Assembly (NCBI GenBank): GCA_037043015.1 | Contig: CM073326.1 | Span: 11,044,345 to 11,108,344, forward strand | Direction of reading: 5' to 3' | From: Bryum argenteum | Lineage: Eukaryota > Streptophyta > Bryopsida > Bryales > Bryaceae | Length of the DNA: 64,000 nucleotides | Shown here: positions 1 to 10,685 of the stretch, in pieces | Position numbering within the stretch: the stretch's first letter is position 1 | Layout: each line of letters starts with the position of its first letter | The notes under the pieces: model-generated | What the model saw: the letters and a program-made list of their open reading frames with translations, nothing else | Database searches by the model: none | What the model was told of the DNA's origin: nothing | Made by a program: the position numbers and the translations under genes

Positions 1-900
1 TACAACAATTAAGACATGGTTGGATGTTATAAGAAACATGTGTCATGTTTTCTTTGATGTCACGTAAATCCGTTATTTTTGATGTCTCCCAAAACGTCAT
101 ATTTTAATTTTTTTAATTTATTATAATAATAATAATTATTTATTTTTTAAATGTCAAAAAGAATATGGTCTTCCGATGTTAATGGATGTCATGCACTCAA
201 TTTTGTGCATATTAGGATGTTAATTATGACATTTGAAGAAACATTTGCATGTACTTTCTAACGTTATCATAAACCCGGCTTAAGGTACGTTCCCACTTGG
301 CCTTAGAGGTGGTGTTAGAAGGTGGTCTTATCTCCTTACAGGAGTGTGTGTCCACACCTACATTCTTTAGTAATTACCAATCCTACATGGATGCCCACAT
401 GGCACACTCTAAAACTTGGAGGACAAAAAAATATTAGCTAGTATTTGGGAAGACAAAAGATAGTTGAGCATTAGTAGGCAAGTGTTAAGGAAGCACCACA
501 ATTAGAAATATTCTCAAGTTTTGAAGACTTAAGAGTGGTCTTAGTTAATGGGGCCTTTGAGGAGCCATTATGTAATTGAGGCTACTTTTCAAGACACTTT
601 TCCAAGCCTCATTGATGAGGCCTTCCCTAAGAATAAGGAATTTCCCCAAAATTGAGGAGGTCTTAAGTTTTAATGTATGCTCTTATCAAAGGCCAGGTGG
701 GAAGGGGCCTTTAGTTACAACAAACATTATTGCTGACATACAAAAAAAATTGTGCGTATCACGATGTTTACTATGACATTAGAAGAAACATCTTCATGTT
801 GTTTGTGACGTCATTATAGACGAGGGTTAGTTACGATTAACATCTCCATTGACATATAGAAAATGAAGTTCATCACATGAATATGTTGGAAATAATGTCC
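1..900. repeat. Degenerate tandem repeat units of about 115 bp
   Basis: Related stretches recur around 1-70, 170-282, 711-830 and 830-895. Each carries a run like ATGACATT-GAAGAAACAT followed by AACGTTATCATA or GACGTCATTATA and then an ACCCGG or GAGGG segment. The unit length is about 115 bp once the inserted MITE at 283-710 is removed. The array probably continues left of the window. It could be the subterminal repeat region of a larger DNA transposon, but no terminus is visible. No coding capacity is seen. Confidence 0.5.
283..710. mobile_element. MITE with TTA target duplication (Harbinger-like)
   Basis: A 428-bp element has imperfect terminal inverted repeats of about 26 bp. The left end contains GTTCCCACTTGGCCTT, and the right end is the reverse complement of a version containing CTTCCCACCTGGCCTT. 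TTA flanks both sides at 280-282 and 711-713, the target size used by PIF/Harbinger elements. There is no transposase ORF, so it is non-autonomous. The insertion is supported internally: fusing its flanks across one TTA recreates the sequence order seen in the neighbouring unoccupied repeat unit at about 826-860. Confidence 0.65.
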
Positions 901-2802
901 CCTGTGACATCTCAAAAATCAAACCCATGACACATTTTTTTTGTAATAATGCTTGTTGAAGTAGAAAGTCAAAACAAAATACACTAAGCATGTTTTATTT
1001 CGACGTGATGTTGCAAATCTACTATGAATACTAGGATTTTTAACAAATCTAAGATACCATAAAACAATGGCACCTTGCATAATTGTTAATTTTATGAGAG
1101 AAAAAAAAATGGAACCAAATAGGGCCAATTTCTAATTTTCTATGTCAATATGTCTATACTAACACTAGAGCCACACCGCACGACATGAAATGCATGGTGG
1201 TCCCTTCTTGCTAAGTGTCCAAAGAGGCTTAAATGGCCTAATAGCTGCAAAGGTCGTAGTCATCTTACAACTTACGAGGTCCTAATGCTTCGACCACCTC
1301 CTGCATAATAGTTTGCCACTGGTACATCTTTTGCCACGTCGCTAGCCATCTCAATAGCATTTGGAAGTTCTTCAAATCGTTATATTCATTCTCCGCCACA
1401 TGTGGTTGCACAATCAATGACATCCACGTAAACAAGCTCCTTCTCCTTTGCAACATTCGATGTTACTTGAAATCGTCATTGCATTTGTTCACAACTCACT
1501 CGATGCTGTAATCGCCAAGAACGTTGTCAAGAGAGCAAGAGTTGCTTTGAAAAATCGCAAGGATTCCCAACTCCTCCTAATAGAAACTAGGAAGTATCAA
1601 AAGAGACAAAATTATCAAAATGAAAACCACTAGTCGTGGTGAAGGTGCGAGGTTGTAGTTTCTCAACAAGGAAGTTGCGAACTACCTCTTACTATACACA
1701 CCAGTTTTTTCATTTGAGGAAATAGACACACAAATTCAAAGGTTTACTCACATATAACTCCAAATCGCCTCTTCAAAACATCTTCAACATTAAAAAGGAA
1801 CTCTTCTCATAACATCTCACACACCTCTCTTTGTCTTCCCAAAGATCCACTTCTTATGTCTTCCCAAAGATGCACTTTCTCATTTATTCTCCTAAGCTAG
1901 CATTTTCCCCTTTTGTCTTCCCAAACTATCACTTTTATCTTTGTTCTCCCAAACTCCCTCATAACTCTTAACCAAAAGTAACCCTTCAAATCTTATTCCT
2001 ATCTACATCCTTATCATGACCAAAACTAATTTTATTATTCTTGATATATGAAACTATTTACAACATGAGAAACGCACGTTCATGATTCCATAACTTGAGC
2101 ACCATAGTTGTGGACTTCGTTAAGTTTTAGTTAGCTCCCACCAACACAAATTCATTGTTTTGAGCAATTGAAGCATATTGTACCGATAGCATGTACCCTA
2201 TTTCTAATGATGTTAATACATGGTGGACCAAAATTGTGGCAGAAGTTACGAGTCTAAGCAAACGTAATTGAAACCCTAGAAAATCAAATTACGTTTGTTT
2301 GTTAATTAGGAAATATTTTAGTCACTTCTTTCATCAATAAATTACCAAGCAAATATGTGTTCTAAGAATTGAAAATTTAGCAGGATATACTTTGTTTGGA
2401 AATGCTTGAGCTAACTATCGATATTGAACCGGTCAATGGCGCGCAACAAATGAGACAAAAACAAAAAAATAACACCTCTGGTTTAGAACACAAATACTTA
2501 CCTACAAGTCATGAAAAAGGATTTCTAATCATTAAGGCATGAACATCAACTATAAATGTTTTGAGAGAAAAAAAGGGCATCCATGCAATTGTTACAATAT
2601 GTTACTCAAATTCATTTAGCATTCTTGCCATGTTTGAACAAAAGTTCAGTCTCCCACCTTGAGTGTTGATTGAAAACTCATCGCGAAACCACTCTAACTC
2701 AAGAGTTTAGAGGGAGCATGATCCTTTGAACATGGGCTCAAGAATCTGAAGAACAACTCAAGGCACTCATATCAAATTTGCAAGTGAAAATGAACATTGT
2801 AA
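901..2802. other. AT-rich intergenic DNA, nothing recognisable
   Basis: Only short open frames without family resemblance occur here. I see no splice-compatible exon chain, RNA gene or clear transposon end. The sequence looks like decayed repeat DNA. Confidence 0.5.
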
Positions 2803-3020
2803 CCAATGATCGGGAAAAACCGACGGCTAGTTCATTATCAGCTGATGGATTTCGCACACTAGCCGGTCCATTCATGAAACCACCTGCTAAAAACCGATGA
2901 AAATTACATATAAATTTCTATTCTCCTTATAAAATAAGGTAATTGCCGGAAGAATTTTGTGAAAAACAGATTGAGTGTGGGAAGTGCCGGTTATTAGCCA
3001 GTAAAAGTCAAAAATCTTCC
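2803..3020. repeat. Dispersed repeat family R1, copy 1
   Basis: About 215 bp here is closely similar to 18478-18699 in the same orientation. Both copies open with AATGATCGGGAAAAACCGAC and close with GCCGGTTATTAGCCAGTA. Similarity stops within about 20 bp beyond those motifs. I find no clear terminal inverted repeats and no target duplication, so the class is unknown. The next 456 bp up to the APH-1 stop codon shows nothing further. Confidence 0.7.
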
Positions 3021-3476
3021 CGAACCCTCATTGTAACTCAAGCAGAAAATGACATTGGTCAATTGTGGGTGAAGCATGTACAGTTGTTTGGACAATTTTA
3101 CAAAAAAGAAGCAATTTTTTGCAATGATCCTATAAAACACTTCGATATTATCATTTTGCCAATTCCGATCATTTTTGAGCACAGAAGCACATTCCAGACA
3201 GTTCGAATTATTTCTGTACCCCACTGTACTGTACAATTGCACATCTTCTAAAATTGATTCTGTTGGCCACTTCCAAACGAGCATGCCAATCTAAAATCGT
3301 GCAGTTTTTGAGTTTCATACCTCACGACACTCTAATGGTGGACAATTCTGAACAATTAAAATTGCCGGGAAGAGGTTATTCAATAAGAACATCACACATT
3401 TCAAAAGTAGCAAAGTAAGAACGCGAATCAGTTCAGAATGTCATCGGCTATTTCGAAAGCTGCTGTATTTACACAA

Positions 3477-5391
3477 TCATGAAGATGTACCTAATTGTAT
3501 CCTTTGTAAGCTGCGGTAACTTAAGGACTCAGGACCTACATTGTCCCACACTACCTTGCCACCATAAGCCATCGTCAACGCTGCACACAGAAAGCTCAGA
3601 GGAACACCAGCTGCGCATCCGTTGGGAAGAAGGTTGACAAGGGTCTGCACATAAGATGCATCATAAGCACATGTCGAAAACGAGCAGGTATCGATTCAAT
3701 CGAATGAAAATGTGATGGAAATACATACCAAGAGAGATGCACCAAGATGCATGGCAGGCACAAACAGTTGTTGAGTACGCTTGCCGTAGGTGTAGCCGTC
3801 AAATGCAATCACCATCGAGAAAGTATGAACAAGGAAGAATGCTAGAGCGGTCAAGGCTGCACGAGCATCCCAGTCCCACAGCACAAAATATTCATCAATG
3901 ACTGACTGGTTACCAAATTGCTGAGAATGTTCAACGCAAGAAGCATGGGACGAAGAACTTCAAGCCTGACTAAAAACACACCAGTGGTGTGTAGGATTGG
4001 TAACTACTCTCAGGGTGGACACTACGGCAGAGTGCTCAAAAGAGCACTACCAATAATGGCTTTTTCACCAAAAGCTACATGAGAGCTTTGCAATCCAGTT
4101 TTCCATGTAGGATGCCATTGCAGGGCGCACCATTTTCAACACCTAAAAGTCCAGTTCCAAAGATTCGTAACTGGAGAAGAGTCCAAAAATGGTGATTCCA
4201 CTTAGTGTATCATTCCACTTACTTTGCCCATGCACCATAATTGTTTACACTCTTGACTTCACTACGGAACAGACTTCCCATGCTGACATGCTGAGATTTG
4301 AGCAGGTTACCTTATACCACAATATGCCCGTCCCTAAAAGACAATTCATTAACAGGAACGAAAGACGGGATAACGATATGCGGAGAAGGGGTACCTGAGA
4401 CAAGAAAAAGAGGCATGTGTTTGCAGCTTTGCGTGTAATAAGTAGCTGGGCCGAAAGCAAGAGAAAGGATGCTCAAGCCAAAGAACACAGCATGAACTGC
4501 TCCGTGGCCAAGTCCGCTAGCTGTGAAACAATAACAAACAGTTCAGTTACTGATCTCAGCCCAAACCAATCCAATAGGAGCTTATCCTACGATAAAATAT
4601 GATCTGCAAAGTTCCTATGATGATCTATGGGCTTTCTGCTTTCATCTAGGGGTTATATATGAAAAACCATACCGAGTGCGATTTCGAGCCTGTCGACGTA
4701 ATGAAGTTGGGGCTTCGAAAGCTTCGTGGCGAGCAGATTCATGCTCTTCTCAATTTTCCTGTGAACACAAAAACAATGGAAACTATAAGCAATCAAAAAC
4801 AAGGAAACAGTCACCAGCTTGAATCCCTTGAGCTTGTGATGATGTAAGCGGTAGATCAAACCTACTACTTACAAGTATAATCGCCAGTACAGAGGCCTGA
4901 CAACCTCTTGAAGCGCAACCGCAGTGATGACCATCGGCAAGAACGCCCAAGAAGGTCCCGGAAGAAACGCCCTCCAAACGATTGAGACCGCAATAAAACT
5001 CACCAGCCATAGCAGGGCACTGCAGCATAAGCAAGTCAATCACATCTCAATCTCCCCTCACCGAATTATCCAGTCAAAGGAAAAATTGGGCCCTAAACCC
5101 TGAAACAGTTCGTCGCCTAACGATAATTGCAGGGCCTATTTGCACGCGAGGGGATTATGAAACCCTAAAGAGAAGGAAGCGCTTGTGCACAGCAGAATTG
5201 GCAACCAATAGGAGAAATTGGTCCAAAACCCTGAGTAATGAAATGTGCTACGAAAAATTTCGGCTGATCGAGCACCTGACAAGGACCGTGAGGATGAGGA
5301 AGGGCTTGGGCGCAATCGACGAGATGAAGATAGTGAGAGCAGGGCCCAAAGCGATCAGAAAGTAGCCGAAGCCCGCGACTAAACCCATCGC
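3477..5391 (-). CDS. APH1: APH-1, gamma-secretase subunit
   Basis: APH-1 is the multi-pass membrane scaffold subunit of gamma-secretase, the intramembrane aspartyl protease that also contains presenilin, nicastrin and PEN-2. Six exons join in frame: 5391-5276, 5019-4873, 4758-4673, 4520-4395, 3856-3729 and 3644-3477. They give 771 nt, or 256 residues, the normal family length. Diagnostic stretches are [14 protein letters not shown] near the N-terminus, [19 protein letters not shown], the conserved glycine-rich helix [43 protein letters not shown] and [16 protein letters not shown]. All hydrophobic segments fit a seven-helix topology. The start is the methionine of MGLVAGFGY. An in-frame upstream ATG at 5448 would add 19 residues that plant homologues lack. 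Plant APH-1 is expected in endomembranes. All splice sites were inferred by eye. Confidence 0.93.
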
Positions 5392-6400
5392 TCCAAGCAA
5401 CGATTTCGTTACCAACTTTATGCAATTCTCTTCACACCACCGCGGCATTCACAGTTTCCAACCTCCATGATCGCGAGCAGCCCAAATCAAAATCAGCCTC
5501 CTGAAAAACTAGAATGGCCAGGAACCATAAGCGAACTCAACAGCTTGGGATCTGCACAACGTTCCCCGTTCCCGGCCCGGATCTGCTCGAGGATCCATCC
5601 AACGGTGGCAAATGCATGAGCTCAACATGTTCTTCACTTCCTTATGAACCGATCACATTATTGTTGCCTTTGAATCATACACTGCGACCTCAACTGCAAA
5701 AATGTATGTGCCCGCTTCAGTTAATCGCATGGGCGAGAAGGACAATTAAGATTGTGAGTGTGGTGTCGGTGTTCTTCGATGATAAGTACGTCAAGCTTCT
5801 TCAACCTTGAGCATTGTTTCCAGTTTGAGGCATGTGAGATGATACTGTTGGAGTGTGAAGATTGATTACTGATCCTGACCAGTGATTGTGTTAGTCAGGT
5901 TCACGAAGTTTCGAGAAAGTAGGGTTCATCACACTAAAAGGAAACAGGTGCATAACAGGGTGGGCTTCTGTGCGCATGTGTACCTTGCCCTTACAGAGTT
6001 GCTCGCATCTTCAGATTCAGGTTATCAAAATTAGGTCACAGATTACTCTTATTCACGTAAATCAATATTCACACAGACTTGCATCCCGTGACTTCCGTGG
6101 AAAGCTAAGCTATGACAAGGACCTACATATCTGAAGCTCCGTCACCTGGCCTATCATCTGACTTGCACCAGTCATGTTTGTTGGAAGCCCTCATAAGCTA
6201 CTTACTTCTGGATAGATAGTAAATTAAAAATAGGTCAACTAGTAGTGTTCGGTTCTCTTTGCTATATTCTTATCTTATTTATTTCAGAAATACTCGTTTC
6301 ATGATATGTTCAACTGTGTTGAACAGCATGTCATTTATAGGACATTGCATCTATCACATCTTGCATGCAACTCAACAATGGGGAGGAACACACATCAACC
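5392..6400. other. Intergenic: APH1 upstream region and AGT1 downstream region
   Basis: The interval separates two genes that both read leftward. It should hold the APH1 promoter and 5' leader and the distal 3' flank of the aminotransferase gene. Motifs related to the plant telomere box (AAACCCTAA) occur at about 5092-5103 and 5159-5168, but these lie within the first APH1 intron. I see no additional gene. Confidence 0.45.
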
Positions 6401-6742
6401 TCACCCATGATCTCAAATAATAAGTATGTATTGACATGCAGTTACAAAATGTCTCAAATCAACATTGTTTTATGCTAATGAGTTGTATTTTTTAGTTGGC
6501 CTTTGTCAAGGCCAACCAACAAGAATGTTCATGTGACAAAAAACGAGAGTGAGTGAGTCTGTGTTAACAAATCACCCAGGATCTCAAATAATAAGTATGT
6601 ATTGGCATGCAGTTACAAAATGTCTCAAATCAACATTGTTTTATGCTAATGAGTTGTATTTTTTAGTTGGCCTTTGTCAAGGCCAACCAACAAGAATGTT
6701 CATGTGACAAAAAACGAGAGTGAGTGAGTCTGTGTTAACAAA
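6401..6742. repeat. 171-bp direct tandem duplication
   Basis: Copy 1 is 6401-6571 and copy 2 is 6572-6742, abutting with a period of 171 bp and only a few differences (for example TTGACATGC against TTGGCATGC). Each copy contains the short palindrome TTGGCCTTTGTCAAGGCCAA. The near identity suggests a recent duplication. Copy 2 ends about 50 bp beyond the stop codon of the aminotransferase gene, so the duplicated block probably lies in its 3' UTR or polyadenylation region. Confidence 0.9.
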
Positions 6743-6791
6743 TGGTTGGTGTTGAAATGCATCGGTCGGATCGGTGGAAAGTGTGATGGTC

Positions 6792-9177
6792 TTAAATGCG
6801 GGAAGCGATGGTGGGAGTTTGCTTGGACAAACAAGCTTGAGCTGCAGCCACACCGCTTCCCAGTTTGACAGGATAGCCCGCCTCCAGTAGGGAAAGCTCC
6901 ACTCCTGCCAGACCACCAAGTAGTTGCAACTGTGTACCCAAACACCACACCATCAGATCCTCATTCCAGTTATATGATTCTAACATTCTCCAATCAAGGT
7001 TACAATAAGCAACGTTCTTTTTCCATGTTTTTAAAACGTTCTGAAACCCACCAATATGACTAGTATCCCAAAATCAAAAGTATCACTATTAGAAACAAAA
7101 TAAGGCTAGAACTTTCATGAAGAAAGTATGAAGGCCCTGCCGTGTGAGAAGTAAGTGGCTGAGCGTTAGAAAGTCTAGAAACTTGTAGAAACCAGTTTCG
7201 TAATGTGAATCGAAACAGACGATTCACAATCGACACTGCAAGGCAATAGTTTGAGGTGTGGACATTATTGGACCAGTTTAGTGTGGGGTACCCGTACAGT
7301 TATATCTTCCACTTTTTGGTGAGACAAGTGATGTTTTAAACCACTGTGACCATTACATGTTATATCAACATTCAAGCAGATGGAGTTTGTTGAATAAGAG
7401 TATATACTTCGTTCATATTCCCGAGGTGTCCGATCCGGAAGAGCTTCCCTGAGACTTCTCCAAGGCCCAGTCCAAGGCTGAGGTTATACTTCTTCCATGC
7501 AATTTTGATCACATCGTTGCTGTCAATAGATGACGGCACCACGACTCCCGTCACCACGGCACTATGCCACTCCGGCTTCTTTGCACACACTGCCAGCCCC
7601 CATGCCCTTACAGCCGCCCTACCAACAAAAGCCTTAAATGTGAGAAAGAGCTGAATCGTGTGAACTCAAGATTCTAGAGAGAGACTTGCATAGAGAGAGA
7701 GACTTGCATGTGTCACCTTGTTGCTTCTGCGAGGCGGAGGTGGCGGGCAATGACATTGTCGAGGCCTTCGACTTTGAGAATCAAGTCGAGGGAAGCTCGC
7801 AATCCGTAAAGCAGTTGCACTGACGGCGTGTAAGGGCAGTACGTTCCGGTCTTGTAACTGCGCAGATACTCTCCCCAGTCGAAGTAGCCGCGTGCGGACT
7901 TGGTCCGCTTGTGCACTTCCAGCGCTTTGGCGCTTGCGCAAAGAATTCCGAGCCCCGTCGGCAGTGACAACGCTTTCTGGGAGCCTGTCAGCGTCACGTC
8001 TATCTTCCACTCGTCCATGCGAAACTCCATGGCGCCCACTGACGACACGCCATCCACCACCAACAACGCCGGGTGTCGCTCCTCATCTGCACAGTACTCG
8101 CACATCGATCAGCAAGCTTTCGGCAGATCCGGATGCACAAGGTCAGATTCTAAATCATCATGTTAAGCATGAGCTGATCGATTAAATATTCATCGTTGGA
8201 GTCCCTCCCATATGACCCACTCAAAACTTGCGCCACGAATCACTAGAACTGACGGCAGTTAAAATCCCCTTATAAACAACATCTTCTCGACATCACCCAC
8301 AACGGTGCTTGAAATGAACGTTATTACTCTCCCGGACGTTTTTTTGACCAGTCCATCTTCTACCAGTGAGTGGAGTCATACACTTCGAGATTGACAGATA
8401 CACTCTGGAGCATCAGAGGAAATATCATTCGAAGCTGCTATAGGATCTATCAAGAGCGAATAATACGAGGATATTCAGGGTTTGAACGATATGATAGAGG
8501 AACGAAATTTTGCATTACCGGATCCAGTGAAGAATATGACATGTGTTAGTCAGGAGGAGAAAATGAATCGAACTAAGGGGAGAATAAAGGATTGGTACAG
8601 TACCGAGAATTCGTCGGATGTCGGCGAGGTTGGTGGTGACACCAGTGGCAGTCTCGCTGTGTACCACGCAGACAGCTTTGATATGTTGGCGGTGATCAGC
8701 TTGCAGCTTCCGCTTAAGAATATCCAGATTGACGCCCTCGCCCCACGGCGAGTCGATCACGTCCACCTCGTACTGCAAGCGCGTCATGAGATCGATCCAC
8801 AGGGCGCCGAATTGGCCGAACCGGGGCGCTAGGATCTTGTCGCCCGGTGACAGCGTGTTGGTCAGCGCACTCTCCCATGCTCCCGTCCCTGATAATCATC
8901 CAGCAACCCCCACACAGATTGAACACTAGATGAATTCTAACCGGCTCAATCAAAAGAGAGGAGATGCCTTACCAGTGCAGGGGATGATGAAGGCCGTGGC
9001 GGTCTCGGTCCCGAACAGGAGCTTCACATCCGTCAGAACGGATTTCGCTAGCGTGGGGAATGCCGGCGATCGGTGATCCTCGTTGTTGCGTGACAGAGCC
9101 TGCATCACGCTTTCGGGAATGTTGGTTGGACCCGGCAGACACAGAAAATTCCGCCCCGGCGCTGGAAAGTACTCCAT
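6792..9177 (-). CDS. AGT1: Peroxisomal serine:glyoxylate aminotransferase
   Basis: This pyridoxal-phosphate enzyme transfers the amino group of serine to glyoxylate in leaf peroxisomes, giving hydroxypyruvate and glycine in photorespiration. Five exons (9177-8973, 8888-8604, 8086-7717, 7618-7408, 6929-6792) join in frame to 1209 nt, or 402 residues, almost exactly the Arabidopsis length. Visible family motifs are LPGPTNIPESV, NNEDHRSPAFP, GTGAWESALTNTLSPGD across the first splice, HSETATGVT, LLVVDGVSSVGAMEFRMDEW, and the PLP-lysine segment LTGSQKALSLPTGLGI. GTYCPYTPSVQLLYGLRA, YNLSLGLGLGEVSGKLFRIG and GNMNELQLLGGLAGVE follow. The C-terminus is ASRI, a PTS1-type peroxisome signal also found in Arabidopsis AGT1. 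The start is the ATG of MEYFPAPGRNFL, aligned with the family N-terminus. Light control is usual for this gene but nothing here proves it. Confidence 0.95.
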
Positions 9178-10685
9178 CTCTTGTCCCTCGATCAGTTACC
9201 AATCCACTTACGAGATCAATCTTACCACTCGCTAGAATTGATCTATCAAACTTGCTCAGTCCATGAAGCACTCTGTATTCGAATCACCGGTCAATCTGAT
9301 CCTCGAAGGTATCGAACTGCGACGCAATGACAACAGTTCACTACTAGTGTCTAAGAACCCAAACTAAACGGAAGCCGCTCGCCTACGAATTCAACAGTGA
9401 TGAGATCTTGGAGGAGCTAGAAACTAAGTTGGCAATGGAAAGTGCAGTGACGCAGTTATCAGTCTAATAGTGGCCGCGGCGCACATGCATTCAACTGGGA
9501 CCAGCAACTTTCACGTTAAGGGAGCTACATTAATTGGTTGAGCGCTACCTTATGAACCATACACTTAATTTTGTTTTGGTTACTGCGAGAACCCCACCAG
9601 TCATAACCGTGGGTAGTCGTCACCACCGTAAAATTCTTTAGCATTACAGTTTCAATCTCCACAACAACCCTCTCATTTTTTAAACTCAAATGTTTCAGTA
9701 TATTCACTCGATCACGGGGGCCACGTGCATGTAGCCAACCCTCAGTGCAGAACACCCTTTTAACATGGCAGTTGTGTTGAATCTCATGGGCTTCATTCCA
9801 TGAAAGATCCAGCAATCAGATCTGCACCATCTGTTGCGTGCTGCTGCAACATGAGAAGCAGTACTCCCGAATCAGAAGCGAGGAATGTCGTGTGTAGAGT
9901 AGCGATGGATTGCCAGGATAGGCCAAGATGTGTGTGATTGCTTGTGTGCGAAATCTTCTCAGTTGTGTGTGAGATAAACGAAGCACGAAGTAATAACTGC
10001 ATGAGTGAAAGTGAGGCAGCGAGTTATATTAGATAGATTTGCCTGGCGTGGCGCCATGGCGAGATGACGGAAACAGATAGGTGGCTGTCATGGCTTTCCA
10101 TGGAAGTCACGGCTGCTGTGTCACTGCTTGTGTGGATACTGGACTGCATTGAATGGTTCCTTTTCACATGCAGGATGCGGCCGGGTCTCAGTCCAAGTTC
10201 GCGAGGTAAGGTTAGGGTAAACGATAAAACCCCAAATCCAACTTAGATATGCTACATGCTCCTCCATGCTTGAAATGTAACATGCAAATATTGCGAAGCG
10301 CTCAACTAATGGACGCTACATGCTTTGGAGGCACTCTTGACTGAACTTGAGTAAAAATGTGAAGGTGACGAAGCTCAAAATCACAAAAAACGAGCTTTGG
10401 AGGAAGAAAGACGACCTAGGGAAAAATGCCGCCAATTTACTAACTCTCAGCAGGTTGAACCCACAGTGCATACATTTGTCTATCATGAGAGCACATGCCA
10501 CTCAACTCGTAGCTTCCATCATTCTAATTTAGGGAGGAAGGATAAGATACTCGGAAGCTCTACGCTCAATAAGGTACAAGAACCAAATGGAAATCTAGCG
10601 GTATGGAAAACGGGGGCTTCTTGCACACCCCCAGCGTCCCATTCCGGCATTGAGAAAATCATAAAACCTAACGCCTATGCACTCC
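9178..10685. other. AGT1 promoter and leader; NOP2 downstream region
   Basis: Two leftward genes flank this stretch. Its right part is the NOP2 3' flank and its left part the aminotransferase promoter and 5' UTR. A possible TATA-like tract on the minus strand lies near 10025. The short open frames here have no family resemblance. Confidence 0.4.

Noticed and set aside
5514-5810. Plus-strand ORF of 98 codons upstream of APH1
   Set aside because: It lies in the presumed APH1 promoter, with no conserved motif and no exon context.
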